NCBI GenBank assembly: GCA_028564925.1
Contig: CM053033.1
Location: 207,021,607-207,085,606 of the forward strand
Reading direction: 5' to 3'
Origin: Lithobates sylvaticus
Taxonomy: Eukaryota > Chordata > Amphibia > Anura > Ranidae
DNA length: 64,000 bases
In this document: in pieces, positions 43,801 through 56,249 of the stretch
How the letters are laid out: each line of letters opens with the position of its first letter
How positions within the stretch are numbered: position 1 is the stretch's first letter
Translations under genes and position numbers: made by a program
The notes under the pieces: generated by a model
What the model was told of the DNA's origin: nothing
Database searches by the model: none
What the model saw: only the letters and a program-made list of their open reading frames with translations

Positions 43801-43907
43801 AACTGAAGGCATGGTGGAAGCAGCTGATCTTAAAAAGGGGCGTTGTCACGCAGTGTTTCCTGGGTAAAGGCGGAGCTGCGCTCTCTCCAAGGTGCTGTCC
43901 TGAAAGG
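43801..43907 (-). repeat. DIRS copy A right inverted terminal repeat
   Basis: Starts AACTGAAGGCATGGTGGAAG and ends at the CTGTCCTGAAAGG block; inverted match of 38583-38690. The tip continues to about 43943. Confidence 0.9.
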
Positions 43908-43943
43908 CTCGTAGAAATACCGTCACCGGTAAGTCTAACTAAG

Positions 43944-44577
43944 GTTTTTTTTTTACATTATATAAAAAAAATTGGGCTAACTTTCCAAAAAAAAAAGGCG
44001 TTTGAAAAAATGATTGCGCAAATAACGGTGTGAGATAAAAAGTTGCAATGACCGCCATTTTATTCCCTAGGGTGTCTGCTAAAAAAAAACATAAAAAAAA
44101 AAGGCGTTAAAAAATGTTTGGGGGGGTTCTGAGTAATTTTCTGAGTAATTTTCTAGCAAAAAAATATGATTTTTACATGAAGGAGAGAAATGTCAGAATA
44201 GGTCCGGTATAGAAGTGGTTAATAATGACATGTGCCCCACTGCATGTGTTTTATAAAAAAAAAAAAAAAAAAAATGACGATTTCTGCCTTATTTTGCAGC
44301 GCCTCCCAGCGCTCACGTGATTGCTCAGCTCTCTCCTCCTCTTCTCCCCAGCTGACGTGAGTGGGAGTTCTCTGCCCCTCCCGCTGTAGTTGTATACCCG
44401 GGAGAGAAAAGAGGCGCTGTGAAATAAGGTAGAAATCGTCATATATTTTATGGCACGCTTACACTGGGGCACACATCGTTATTAAACACAGGGGACAGTA
44501 TTTTCATAAACAAGTGGCTTTACAGCCACTTTATTGCATTCTATGAATTAAAGGGTTGTTTTTTCACCTTAATGCAT
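43944..44577. other. Non-coding flank right of DIRS copy A
   Basis: Contains TTGGGCTAACTTTCC, GAGAGAAATGTCAGAATAGG and an A-run at 44257-44275, then AAATGACGATTTCTGCC. Matches 63588-64000 in unit B as far as the window goes. 44500-44580 is a fragment of the palindromic repeat (CACTTTATTGCATTCTATG). Confidence 0.6.
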
Positions 44578-44751
44578 CCTATGGCAATACCACCAAGAGA
44601 AAGCTCTATTTGTGGGGAAAAAAGGAAGTCAATTTTATTTGGGTACAGCGTCGCATGACTGCGCAATTGTCAGTTAAAGTAACGCAGTGCCGTATCACAA
44701 AAATGGTGTGGTCATTAAGGGTGTAAAACCTTCCGGGGCTGAAGTGGTTAA
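44578..44751. mobile_element. TTAA-family MITE fragment
   Basis: Contains AAAGCTCTATTTGTGGGG and CAGTTAAAGTAACGCAGTGC, and ends GGGGCTGAAGTGGTTAA at 44751. Truncated at the left. Confidence 0.7.
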
Positions 44752-44838
44752 AGGGACATCAGGGGTCTATTAGAGCATTAGCACATCTAAGGACTGTAAG
44801 CTGCAATGTATTGCATTTTGTTTTTGTTTTGTTTTCTT
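44752..44838. other. Short spacer between two TTAA elements
   Basis: Nothing recognised; ends in a T-rich tract. Confidence 0.6.
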
Positions 44839-45475
44839 TTAACCACTTAAGCTCCGGACCAATTTGCAGCCAAAGGACCAGGCCCCTTTTTGTGATTTTC
44901 GGCATTCTGTCACTTTAACTGACAATTGCGCGGTCGTGCTACATGGCTCCCAAACAAAATTGGCGTCTTTTTTTTTCCCCACAGATAGAGCTTTCTTTTA
45001 GTGGTATTTGATCACCCCTGCGGTTTTTATTTTTTGCACTATAAACAAAAATAGAGCGACAATTTTGAAAAAATGCAATATTTTTTACTTTTTGCTTTAA
45101 TAAATATCCCCAAAAAATATATAAAAAAAATTTTTTTTTTTCCCTGAGTTTAGGCCGATACGTATTCTAAACATTTTTGGTAAACAAAAAAAAAATCGCA
45201 ATTAGCGATTATTTATTGGTTTGCGCAAAAGTTATAGCGTTACAAAATTGGGGATAGTTTTATAGCATTTTTTATTATTTTTTTTTTTTTTTTTTACTAG
45301 TAATGGCGGCGATCAGCGATTTTTATTGTGACTGCGACATTATGGCGGACACATTTTTGGGACCATTGTCATTTGTACAGAAATCTGTGCTATTTAAATG
45401 CACTGATTCCTGTGTAAATGACACTGGCAGTAAAGGAGTTAACCACTAGGGGGCGGGGAGGGGTTAAGTCTGTGT
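44839..45475 (+). mobile_element. TTAA-family MITE cut by the duplication junction
   Basis: Starts TTAACCACTTAAGCTCCGG at 44839 and runs through TATAGCGTTACAAAATTGGG to GGGGAGGGGTTAAGTCTG, where unit B begins. The right terminus is missing, so the duplication junction lies inside this element. Confidence 0.72.
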
Positions 45476-45554
45476 TTTGGCTACTGTGTTGCAAAAGCGC
45501 TGCGCAAATACTGTATGACATAAAAAATTGCAACGATTGCCATTTTATTCTCTA

Positions 45555-46625
45555 GCCACTTAAACCCCCCTCCGGTCCAGACCAATTTTCAGCTTTCGGC
45601 GCTGACGCACTTTGAATGACAATTGCGCGGTCATACAACACTGTACCCAAATGACATTTTTATCATTTTATTTCCACAAATAGAGCTTTCTTTTGGTGGT
45701 ATTTACACAGATGGAAGATGGAAAATTTTGAAAAAAAAAAAATCATGTTTAATAGTTTGTTATATAATTTTGCAAACAGGTAATTTTTCTGCTTCATTGA
45801 TATGCGCTGATGAGGCGGCACTGGTGGGCACTGATAGGCACAGTAAGGCTCCATTCACACTAGCGCGTTTTTTGATGCATTTTTCATTTTGCAGAAATGC
45901 AGGGAAAATTTTTAACATGGGTTCCTATGGAACATGTTCACATCAATGTATTTTTGTGCCTCTGCGTTTTTGGAAAGGGTTGGGGACTTTTTTTCATGCA
46001 AAATGCAGCGTTTTGCATGTAATAGAAGTCAATGGACCCGCATCCAAAACTCAAGTACCGCGTTTTTGCCGCGATTTGCGTTTTTTTTTTAAATTTTTTT
46101 TTTACACTGTATATAGCTGGTTGCTAAGCAACCACAGTGTAAAAAAAAAAAAAAAAAAACACAAATCGCGGTAAACACGCGTGTCCAAAAACGCATAGAT
46201 GTGAATCGAGCCTTAGGGCGGCACTGATAGGCACAGATAAGGTGGCACTGATGGGGACAGACAAGTCAGTACTGATAGGCCACTGATGGGTGGCACGGAT
46301 GGGCACTGATAGGCAGAACTGGTACTGGTGGCACTGTTCCTCAGGCACTTATTGTGGGCACCGATAGGTAGCACTGTGGGCACTGACAGATGGCACTGGT
46401 AGGCAGCACTGTTGGGGGCACAGGTGGGCACTGAGGGGCTGGCAGCAGCTTGCAGTGATCGGGACTGATGTCCCGATCACTGCCGCTGATCACAGAGCGC
46501 GCTGCACGCCCCCTTCAGGGGGCGCGCAGGCCGCTTGTGCACGGGACGACGTCATAGGACGTAGTCCCGGCAAAGCAGGTCAGCGCTGTAGCCGTCATTC
46601 GGCTATAGCGCGGTCTCTGCAATAA
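45555..46625. mobile_element. TTAA-family variant, composite (unit B)
   Basis: Unit B copy of 32496-33590, with the nested MITE at 45844-46216 and satellite repeats at 46217-46440. Confidence 0.6.
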
Positions 46626-47016
46626 AAAATAGAAATTATGTTTGGGGGGTACAAGTACTCTTCTAGCAAAAAAATACTGATTTAGGGCTGGTTCACACCA
46701 CAAAAATGCTCTCCAGATCCATTCAGGATACATTTCTGCATGTGTGCTTTTGACACGTGTTTCCGGAGGCATTCCAGATGCTTTTTTTCCCTGTTCTTTT
46801 TTTTTTTTTTTTTTCACGGTACTAGAGTCTGGTGCGTTTTTTATGTGTTTTACCATATTCCAGAACAGTCCAGTGCAGGAAAAATGCAGCATGTTATTTT
46901 TTTTTTCTGGAACTGACTGCAGTGGTGTGAACTATGCCATTGGAAACCATATAACCTAATTTCCATGCGTTCTTGATGCAGAGAAAAAAAACCGCATTGG
47001 ACTGCATGTGGCGTAA

Positions 47017-48212
47017 ACCGGTGTTCTGTTGGAATAGCAATCCCATCAGATTAGTTAATGGAAGTGACATTCCGTCAGCTGCGCATGCGTTCCACCGCTA
47101 CCAAGTTTTCTAATCTGACAGAACAACTGCAGTCAAAAGGTGGCAGCAGACATCTTACTACACCCAGCTACGTCTTGAATTTCAGAGTAATTTTGGCAAT
47201 AAAGTGAGCGTATATAAATATAGTATATTGACATCTGTGATGCTGTTTGGATGTTTAATTTTGAAAGTCTAAAGCCTCGTACACACGATCAGATTATTGG
47301 CCAACAGAGCGTCAGACTTTTGTCTGAAGGGCGTGTGCCAGGAACTTGCCTTGCATTCTAACGGTACACAATTGTCGGCCAACACGAACGTAGTGACGTA
47401 CTACGTGGAATTTCAGCTCTTGAGCGCCACCCTTTGGGCACCTTCTGCTAATGTCGTGTTTGGTGAGCATTGATTCCGAGCATGCGTGTTTGTACTTTGG
47501 ACTTTTGTGTGACGGACTTGTGAACAGACAATACAAAAATTTGACAACAGACCGTTGTCCGCTGAAAATCTACTAGCCTGCCATCCAACATTTGTTAGCC
47601 AAAAGTTGGACAACAATTGTCTGAAGAAGCGTACGGTCGGATTCTGTCATCACACAATTCCCTGCCAAAAATCTGATTCTGGGTACGAGGCTTAAGGCTA
47701 GGTTCACACCAATGCGAATTGGATGTGGGTTTTTTCCACATCCAATTCACATGACCGGAGATTGTGACCGACTCTCTATGGAGCCGGTTCCCACATCTCG
47801 GGGGCGGATGCGGAGCGGCCCACACAGGAGTCCTGTGCGTCTTTGGCTCGGTTTTAGGGCCGAATTCAGGCAAAAATACAGCGTTCAGGTTTAGCACTGA
47901 ACAGTGCGGAGAGTACAAATATGGCCTCCGCCACCTTCCTATGGCTGGCGTCCAGCTCGTTACAAAATGTAACATCAAAACAGCATCACAGATGTCAATA
48001 TACTATATTTATTTATATACGCTCACTTTATTGCTAAAATTACTCTGAAATTCAAGACGTAGCTGGGTGTAGTAAGATGTCCGCTGCCGCCTTCTAACTG
48101 CAGTTGTTCTGTCAGATGAGCAAACCTGGTAGCGGTGGAACGCATGCGCAGCTGATGGAACCTCACTTCTGTTACCTAATCTGATGGGTTCGCTATTCTG
48201 GCAGAACACCGG
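47017..48212. mobile_element. Element with long terminal inverted repeats (unit B)
   Basis: Unit B copy of 33975-35140. Its left arm keeps about 33 bp (TTAGTTAATGGAAGTGACAT area near 47050) that unit A lacks and that the right arm also has in inverted form, so A carries the deletion. The Harbinger-type MITE is at 47271-47695. Confidence 0.8.
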
Positions 48213-48284
48213 CCCTGAAACAAAAAGTGACAGAAAAGGCCTGGTCTTCAAGTGGGTAAGTGCTGCCCGTAGTCAGCAATGTGT

Positions 48285-49085
48285 CCCCCGGCCCCCATAC
48301 AATGAATCTCCCTGCCCCCATACAATGTGTCCCCCTGGCCCCCGTACAATGAATCTCCCTGCCCCCATACAATGTGTCCCCCTGGCCCCCGTACAATGAA
48401 TCTCCCTGCCCCCCGTACAATGAATCTCCCTGCCCCCATACAATGTGTCCCCCTGGCCCCCGTACAATGAATCTCCCTGCCCCCATACAATGTGTCCCCC
48501 TGGCCCCCGTACAATGAATCTCCCTGCCCCCCGTACAATGAATCTCCCTGCCCCCATACAATGTGTCCCCCGGCCCCCCGTACAATGAATCTCCCTGCCC
48601 CCATACAATGTGTCCCCCGTACAATGAATCGCCCTGCCCCCGTACAATGAATCGCCCTGCCCCCATACAATGTGTCCCCCGTACAATGAATCCCCAGGCC
48701 CCCCATACAATGTATCCCCCAGCCTCTCCATACAATGTGTCCCCTTCTCCCATACGTGTCCCCCCCCCCCCCCCCATACAATGAGTCCCCCAGCCCCCCC
48801 ATACAATATCTCCCGCCCTCATACATGTCCCCCCAGCCCCCCCATACAATGAGTCCCCCCCATTCGTGTCCCCCATACAATGTATCCCCCGCCCCCCTAT
48901 ACAATGAGTCCCCCAGCCCGCCCATACATGTCCCCCCCCCATACAATGAGTCCCCCCTATGAGTCCCCCCTGGCCCCCATATGAGTCCCCCCATACAATG
49001 AGTCCCCCGGCTCGCCCATACGTGTCCCCCTCCCATACAATGAGTCCCCCAGCCCCCCATACAATGAGTCCCCCATACTGCTCAT
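48285..49085. repeat. C-rich minisatellite (unit B, about 800 bp)
   Basis: Same repeat as at 35200-35755, but about 240 bp longer. The extra copies are near-identical CCCCGTACAATGAATCTCCC/CCCCCATACAATGTGTC pairs at about 48290-48610, so the array changed length after the duplication. Confidence 0.95.
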
Positions 49086-49224
49086 TAGATTTAGTGTCCC
49101 CCTCAGAGCCGGTGGTCTGTCTGTCTGTACAGAACAATGGGCGGTATGTGCAGCCCTCACCCCCTTCCTCCTCTATGAATGTCTCTAATGGTCACAAAAA
49201 CACACCATCTTCTATTCTACTCAT

Positions 49225-49560
49225 TCGGTTTCCAGCTGCTGCGCTCCCCAGACTAGGCGACGCCATTTCCGGCGCGACGTGTTTCCGTCGTTTTCTTCCT
49301 GAGGGTTTTGCTCGGCCTGTGTTTTATGTCACTTCCGGCGCGGGCGGCGCTTCTCGGTTTGGGTCTTCGGCTTTCTGTGGCGTCCGTCTCCGGTGTGCGG
49401 GCGGTGAGTGTTCCGTGTAGACGGATATTATCTGTGCGTTGTGTCCGTACAGCCAGGGAATGCCGGGCTTCCTCACCCCCCCCCCCCCACTGACAACTAT
49501 ACCGGGAGAAGTGAGGGGGCTCCACCTGAGGGTGCTGGCCGGGCCTGGGCCTACGTTCTT
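49225..49560 (+). promoter_or_regulatory. CpG-rich promoter with splice donor (unit B copy)
   Basis: Near-identical to 35880-36230: both ETS cores, the CRE-like motif (one change, TATGTCACTTCC) and the GTGAGT donor at 49404 are present. Confidence 0.5.
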
Positions 49561-50734
49561 CCTCGGTGACTGAGCCGGGACAAGGCAGGGCTCTGCCGCC
49601 TCTGTGTTCTCCAGGGGCCCTGTGTGTGGATATGTTCAGTCATTGTAATGAGGAGAGCGGCTGTGCTTTCCTATGAAAGTCATAATAAAGCTGATACTTC
49701 TACATGATGAGCCCCTCCTCCACTCATATCATCTGATGTTACCTCAGGAAGGTCTCATTACCTTCAGTTGCAGAATCCAAGTCAGGTATAAAAAAAAAAA
49801 TGAAAAGTCAGCAGCTACAAATCCTGTATAAATACTGCAGCTGGCCGGGATCCCGCTCTGCCCTCACCCAGGGTGCCGGCTCTTTGGAGGTCCCCAGCCC
49901 CACCATTGTAGATATGGGAAGTCGGCGGTGACTGTTTCTTGTCTTCCCACTGCGCATGCGCTTTCTGAGTGGACCCACCGCGCCCCGGGAGGTCTGAGGG
50001 GGGTGGGGAGGGCTTCTACTCTACAAGCAGAGAGATATAGAGGAGGGTATGTGGATCTTCACTTTTCAGATAAAGTTCTGTTTTAAAGTAGAACTTTAGG
50101 CCATTTTGTTTTTATTTTGGATAAAGTAAGGGAGGGTTATAACCCCTGTTTGTTTGTTTTTTGCCATTGGAGAAATTTCCCTTCGCTTCCTGTCTCCTAG
50201 CCAAAACAGGAAGTGAGATGAAATTCCTGCAAATTAAAGAGGTGCTCCACCCGCATCAAAAAATATTAAAAGTCAGCAGCTACAAATACTGCAGCTGCTG
50301 ACTTTTAAAATATGGACACTCACCTGTCCAGTGCACCCGCGATGTCGGCACCCAAAGCCGATCTGTTGCTAGGCTCTCGGGTGCTGCCGTCGCCATCTTC
50401 TGGTAAGGGAATCAGGAAGTGAAGCCTTGCGGCTTCACTTCCCTACTGCGCGAGTCACAATACGGATGGTCCCTGCTGTCTCTGGGACCCCGTGTGTTTC
50501 CCAGCAGACAGCGGGGGGGACAAGAAGTGGCGTAGATACCCGCAGATTCTGCGGATATCTATGCCCGCAAGTGGGTGCAAATACCTGTATTATACAGGTA
50601 TCTGCACCCCCCTCCCTCCTGAAAGGCGACAATTGTGACACCGGAGGGGGGGGGGGGTTCTGAAATGCGGACGTTCCTTTTTTGTGTGAACCCTTCCGAT
50701 TTACAGTGGTTTTAAAGGCAGAAGGTTTTTTATC
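49561..50734. other. Non-coding stretch and hairpin repeat (unit B)
   Basis: Unit B equivalent of 36231-37389; no gene recognised. Confidence 0.6.
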
Positions 50735-51432
50735 TTAACCACTTGCTTACTGGGCACCTAAACCCCCCTCCTGCCCAGATTCATTCTCAGCTTTTAGCGC
50801 TGTCACTCTTTGACAATTACGCGGTCATACAACACTGTTCCCAAATTAAATTTTTATCATTTTTTCCAACACAAATATAGCTTTTTTTGTTGGTATTTGA
50901 TTACCTCTGGGTTTTTTATTTTTTGTTAAAAAAATACAAAACTGTTTTATATTTTATTAATAAATTTGGCAAACAGGTAATTTTTCTCCTTCATTGATGT
51001 ACGTTGATGAGGCTGCACTGATGGGCACCGATGGGCTGCACTGATAGGTGGCACTTGTGGGCACTGATTCGTGGTACTGATGGCACATATGAGGCAGCTT
51101 TGCCTCTCCCTGCTCGGGACCGATGTCCCTTTAACAGAAGCTGGTGATTGGCTTTTTTTTCTCCTCATGCTGTGAGCATGAGAAGAATCTTCTGTTTATA
51201 TCACGTGATCAGCTGTCATTGGCTGACAGCTGATCACATGGTAAGGGACCGGGATCGACCCCTTACTCCGATCTGTGATCATCCGAGTCTAATTGACTCG
51301 GGTGATCACAGCGCGCGCTTCAGGGGGGCGTGACCAGTTTGCAAAGGGGAGGATGGCTATTGACGCCCTCCCGGCAAAGCAGATCCGCGCTGTAACTGTC
51401 ATTCAGCTATAGCACGGATCTGAAGGAGTTCA
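50735..51432 (+). mobile_element. TTAA-family MITE (unit B)
   Basis: Unit B copy of 37390-38089, inserted at the same site. Confidence 0.75.
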
Positions 51433-51924
51433 TGCATTCTATGCATTAAGATAAAAAAAAACTTCTGTGTGTAGCACACCAATTACTACCTGAGCTCCTT
51501 CTCTCTCCAGCGATGTCCGCGATCCCCTCCGCCATCCAGTACACTCTTCCTGATTGCCTGAGACAGAGCAGTTGCGCTATTGGCTGACTTACTTTGACAG
51601 CCGTGGGAGACAATCAGGGGAGAGAGGGGGTGGGGCCAGGCCGGGGCTCTGTGTCTGAATGGATACACAGAGCTCTAACACGGCTTGGGTGACCCCTGTA
51701 GCAAGCTGCTTACTGAGGGGGCACTCGAGGGAAGGACTAGGAGCAGCGAAGAGGAGAATCCGGGCTGCTCTGTGCAAAACCAACTGCACAGAGGAGTTAA
51801 GTATAACATGTTTGTTATTTAAAAAACGAGCCTTTACAATAACTTTAAAGGCACAATGTTTTTTGTTTATCTTAAAGCGTTTGTTACCCTAAAAAAAATA
51901 AAAAATGGATCCTGTTCCCTTAAA
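51433..51924. other. Non-coding flank up to the MITE/DIRS junction (unit B)
   Basis: Matches 38090-38570 until about 51905; then TGGATCCTGTTCCCTTAAAG, which is absent from unit A, leads into the MITE. Confidence 0.6.
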
Positions 51925-52108
51925 GCAGTGGTCATCAACCCCGTCCTCAGGGCCCACTAACAGGCCAGGTTTGCAAGATAACTTAAATACATCACAGGTG
52001 ATATAATTTGCTGCTCAGTGATTGCAGTATTCTAGTCTGCATCTCACCAAGGTAATACATAAAACCTGGCCTGTTAGTGGGCCCTGAGGACCGGGTTGAT
52101 GACCACTG
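51925..52108. mobile_element. 184-bp hAT-type MITE, unit B only
   Basis: CAGTGGTCATCAACC at the left, GGTTGATGACCACTG at the right; the inverted repeats run about 47 bp with one mismatch. Flanking octamers CCTTAAAG and CCTTTCAG match at 6 of 8 positions, so a target duplication is possible but not clean. It abuts the left terminal repeat of DIRS copy B and is missing from unit A. Confidence 0.85.
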
Positions 52109-54395
52109 CCTTTCAGGACAGCACCTTGGAGAGAGCGCAGCTCCGCCTTTACCCAGGAAACACTGCGTGACAACGCCCCTTTTTAAGATCAGCTGCTTCC
52201 ACCATGCCTTCAGTTTTTGTGTTTCCTCCGCCATGGTGGAACACTGCTGGGGAACCAGGGGTGCTGCGCTCTCTTTAAAGAAAAAAAAAAACGAGGGTTT
52301 TGGCAGTGCCTTATGCTTACGTTCGTAAGACCAGCCCAGCACCTTCCCGAACGAGGGTTTTGGCAGTGCCTTATGCTTACGTTCGCAAAGACCAGCCCAG
52401 CACCTTCCCGAACGATGGGGTATGTTTTCCGGTGTTCCGGTGTTCCCTTCCTTCGTCGGCTCACAGGAGTAATGGACTGCCGGAGGTCGTTCGCCCGTGC
52501 GTTCGGGGGGCCGCGGGTGTGCTCAAAAACGAGCGTTCCATGCCAGGCCTCTGCATGGCGGCACCGAATCCCGGACGGCGGGGGACGCCAGTTCCGGTGG
52601 GTAGAGACCTCCGGCAGGGCGTAGCAGCAATTAGTTCCAGCTGCTGGAACGCAGGAGGAAGGGGCGGGTCCTCTGGCCGGGACTTCCTTTTGTTTGGCAT
52701 GGACGAGAAGCCATTCAAAAGCGTGCGGACGGCGGCTGCAACGATCGGAATGGAGAACGAATCATCAGCAGCAATGGCGGATGCAGGCGCCCAGGCTCCC
52801 GGCCAGTCCCAGGTAGGAGAGGTACAGAGGGACCTCTTTCCTTTACATCACTGGGTGTTTTTTGTTCATGTATTAAGTTAACCTGCAGCTGTCTGCTTTG
52901 GTGTAAAGGTCCATTAGCAGTTCAGCAGGGATTGAGACTCTGGGCACTTAGGGTGTTTGGCTTTGGGGTCTATTTGTTGTACTCTTTAGTGGCTGCAGTT
53001 AAAGAGGACCTGTGGGTTCTTTTATTTCTGTCGTTTCAGAAAGCTACTGCTAAGTCAGAGAGAACTTCAAGAAAATGCCCCTCCATGTAAAAATCCTTTA
53101 AGGGACTCTTGGCCCAAATCCCTATGCAGATCTTGCATTGTGGGTTTAGTGAACGAGGAGTCCTCACAGGAGTGCAAGGAACTCCTGTCTTCAGTGAGAA
53201 AAGAAATAGCGGAGGCCCTAGGGACAGTACGCTCCCTTGTGAAAAAACGTGGTCAGAGTTCCAGCCAAGAACAGAGTTCTCAATCCAGTCTCCCTCCGTC
53301 CACTTCTGTGCAAGTTGAAAGTGAGTCTGAGGAAGAAAGGGAAAGTATTCCTCCCTCAACGTTTGATTCTGTTGATGAGGAAGAGGAAGAAGAAGCCAAA
53401 GCTTCTAGATATAAACTGTCACTTGAGGAAGTTGATGATTTACTCAAGGCAATTTATACTACACTGGAGATCCAGGAAGAAAAAATTCAGCTGTCAGTAC
53501 ATGACAAAATGTACCAGGGGCTGGAGGAGGTCAAGCATAGAGTCTTTCCTGTACACAAAGTGTTAACAGACTCCATTAAAAAGGAGTGGAAGGATCCAGA
53601 GAAAGGACAGTTCTTCTCTAAAGCCCTTAAAAGGAGGTTCCCTTTTGAGGAGAATGGGGAGTGTGTTTGGAATAAGAAACCAAAGATAGATGCTGCCTTC
53701 TCTCAAGTATCCAGAAAGACGGACTTAGCCTTTGAGGATATGGGAATTCTCAAAGTCGCTATGGACAAAAAAGCAGATGGGCTACTGAAGAAAGCATGGG
53801 ACTCTTCTTTAGCCAATCTGAAACCTGCAATGGCAGCCACAGTTGTGGCCAGAAATTTGGAATGCTGGTTAGACCAACTCAAAAATCATGTGGTGGCAGG
53901 TACCTCCAGGAAAGAATTATTAGAGTCCTTCCCTACTCTATTAAAAGCCGTCAAATATATGGCTGATGCCTCGGCAGAGTCCATCAAGATGTCTGCCAGG
54001 TCATCAGCACTGGTCAATTCCGCAAGAAGAGCACTCTGGCTTAAAACCTGGTCAGGGGATTCAGCCTCTAAAGCGAAACTGTGTGGAATTCCCTTTTCAG
54101 GGGACTTGTTGTTTGGTCCAGAATTAGAGACTGTACTTGATAGGACAGCAGACAAAAAGAAAGCTTTTCCTCAGAAAAAGAAAGTGGTACAACAGAGGAA
54201 GAATTTTCGTACTTTTCGACAAACCGATAAGGAAAAGGACCAAACAAAGAAAAGACCTTGGAATCCTCAGAGAGGAAGAGGCAGGGGTGGGGTATTGTTC
54301 AGAAATCCTGAGCAATCCCCTAAAAAATTATTATTTGCTGATCCGAAAAATGACCAGCTCCCAGGAGGCGGGAGGCTTCAGGACTTCAGGACTTC

Positions 54396-55841
54396 TTGTT
54401 CAGTTGGGAAGAAACAACAAGAAGTCCATTTGTTCTAGGGATAATCCAGCAGGGTTACCATCTAGAGTTTTTACAAGACCCCCCAAGTCGGTTTTACATA
54501 ACAAACTTGCCGAGGGATCAGGAGAAGGCTCTGGCTATGAAGTCTCTTCTTCAAGAGCTGATGCAACAGGAGGTCATCTCTCAGGTCCCAGAGGGGCAAG
54601 AGGGAAAAGGGTTTTATTCCCATATATTCTTAGTCAAGAAACCATCGGGAAAATTCCGCCTGATCCTCAACTTAAAGCTGTTGAATCCGTCCATAAAGTA
54701 CAAAAAATACAGGATGGACACGATTTTTTCGGTGAAGAACTTGCTGACACCCAGGTGTCACATGGCCTCCATCGATTTGAGAGCTGCATATCTCCATATC
54801 CCAATAGCACCCCAGTCCCAGAAATTTCTGCGTCTCGCAGTCAATCTGGGAAAGGGGGAGATCTGGCATCTACAGTTCAGAGCCCTGCCATTCGGTCTCT
54901 CCTCCTCACCCAGAGTATTCACGAAAGTGATGGCAGAAGCGTTGGAACCCCTGAAACTGAAAGGGATCCCAATAGTGCCCTACTTGGACGATCTGCTACT
55001 TTTCGCCGACTCAAAAAGTCAGGTGGAAGTCAACCTTCAAGTGACTCAAGCACATCTAAGAGGCTTGGGTTGGCTTCTCAATATTCAGAAGTCCAACTTA
55101 AAGCCTGCCCAAAGAGTAAGGTTTCTGGGGTACGAAATAGACTCACTGGAACAGAAAATATTTCTACCCCAAGAAAAAATAGAAAAGATGCAGTCAGCTC
55201 TGAAGGCACTTCAGTCCAATTCAAGGTTCTCAGTAAGGCAAGCCATGTCGGCTCTGGGTCTACTGACAGCAGCAATCCCCGCAGTACAGTGGGCCAGACT
55301 GCATGCTTGTCCGCTGCAGGCGGACATTTTGACAAATTGGTCTTTCCAGGAATCTCTGGAGAAAAAGTTCGTCATAGGGGTAAGAGCAAAAAGATCACTC
55401 TGGTGGTGGAGGAACCAGAGAAACATCTCAAAAGGTCTCCACTGGTCCTTCCCAGTAACCCAAAGACTGACCACAGAGGCCAGCGCAGGGGGGTGGGGAG
55501 CCCACCTGGAAGAGCAAACTATTCAGGGGGTTTGGTCCAAGCCAGAAGCGAGAAGGTCACCAAACTGGAGAGAGTTGAAGGCTATTCATCTGAGTCTTCT
55601 GTCCTTCCAGGAACTTCTAAGAAGTCAGCATGTCCAGATTTTGTCGGACAATATGACCGCAGTGTTATACCTAACAAAACAAGGGGGCACAAAAAGCAGA
55701 ACTTTGTTGGAGTTAGCCTGCCAAATACTGAGATGGGCAGAGAACAATTTGGCCTCCCTATCGGCAGTCCACTTAAAAGGGACGGAAAACACCTTGGCAG
55801 ATCTCCTCAGCAGGAGAGAAGAGAAGCAGAGTGGTCTCTGA
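54396..55841 (+). other. DIRS copy B reverse transcriptase / RNase H region (fossil)
   Basis: Same motifs as copy A: FLVKKPSGKFRLI, ALPFGLSSSPRVF, YLDDLLLFAD, TEASAGGWGAHL. Confidence 0.9.
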
Positions 55842-56249
55842 ATCGGGATCTATTCGAGACAATAGCCAAGAGGTGGGGTTGTCCTCAGGTGGACCTGTTT
55901 GCAAAACAAGAAAACGCAAAAGTACCAGTGTTCTTCTCCCTCCAGAGACAAGATCAAGCTCTGGGGATAGATGCTCTGGCCCACAGATGGGACTTCCAGC
56001 TGTCCTACGCTTTTCCCCCATCTTCACTGATTCCAAGGGTATTAGCCAAATTCAGACTGGAATCCACGGAACTAATTCTGATAGCTCCTTATTGGCCAAA
56101 GAGATCGTGGTTTGCAACCCTAATGAACCTCTCAGTAAAACCTCCTTGGAAGTTACCAAACAGGTCAGATCTACTGAGTCAGGGCAAGTTTCTTCATCCA
56201 GATCCAGCGTTTCTCAACCTGGCAGCTTGGTTTCTGAAGAACAAATCCT

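Larger units (their letters stand above)
38573..43943 (+). mobile_element. DIRS retrotransposon, copy A (fossil)
   Basis: Tyrosine-recombinase retrotransposon of the DIRS order, about 5.4 kb. Parts in order: left inverted terminal repeat (38583-38690), leader, gag-like region (about 39340-40640), reverse transcriptase/RNase H (about 40650-42170), a methyltransferase-like region (about 42170-42580), tyrosine recombinase (about 42600-43591), internal complementary region (about 43615-43701) and right terminal repeat (43801-43907). Coding parts lie in overlapping frames, as is usual for the order. It looks full-length but broken, with a handful of breaks, mostly in the gag-like part. It predates the tandem duplication. 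Confidence 0.92.
32415..45475 (+). repeat. Tandem duplication, unit A (about 13.06 kb)
   Basis: From TTTGGCTGCTGTGTTGC at 32415 the sequence matches 45476 onward (TTTGGCTACTGTGTTGC) in the same orientation and order. The left flanks of the two starts are unrelated. Because B begins exactly where A would end, the simplest reading is a direct head-to-tail duplication with a 13,061-bp unit. Identity is high by eye throughout. A has small deletions relative to B, for instance about 33 bp near 33998 and about 15 bp near 33430. Confidence 0.9.

Noticed and set aside
48193-49137. Long open frames (up to 314 codons) of Tyr/Gly/Cys-rich repeats on the minus strand, and similar ones at 35176-35794
   Set aside because: They are produced by the C-rich minisatellite, which lacks stops by composition; length changes with repeat number and several frames are open at once.
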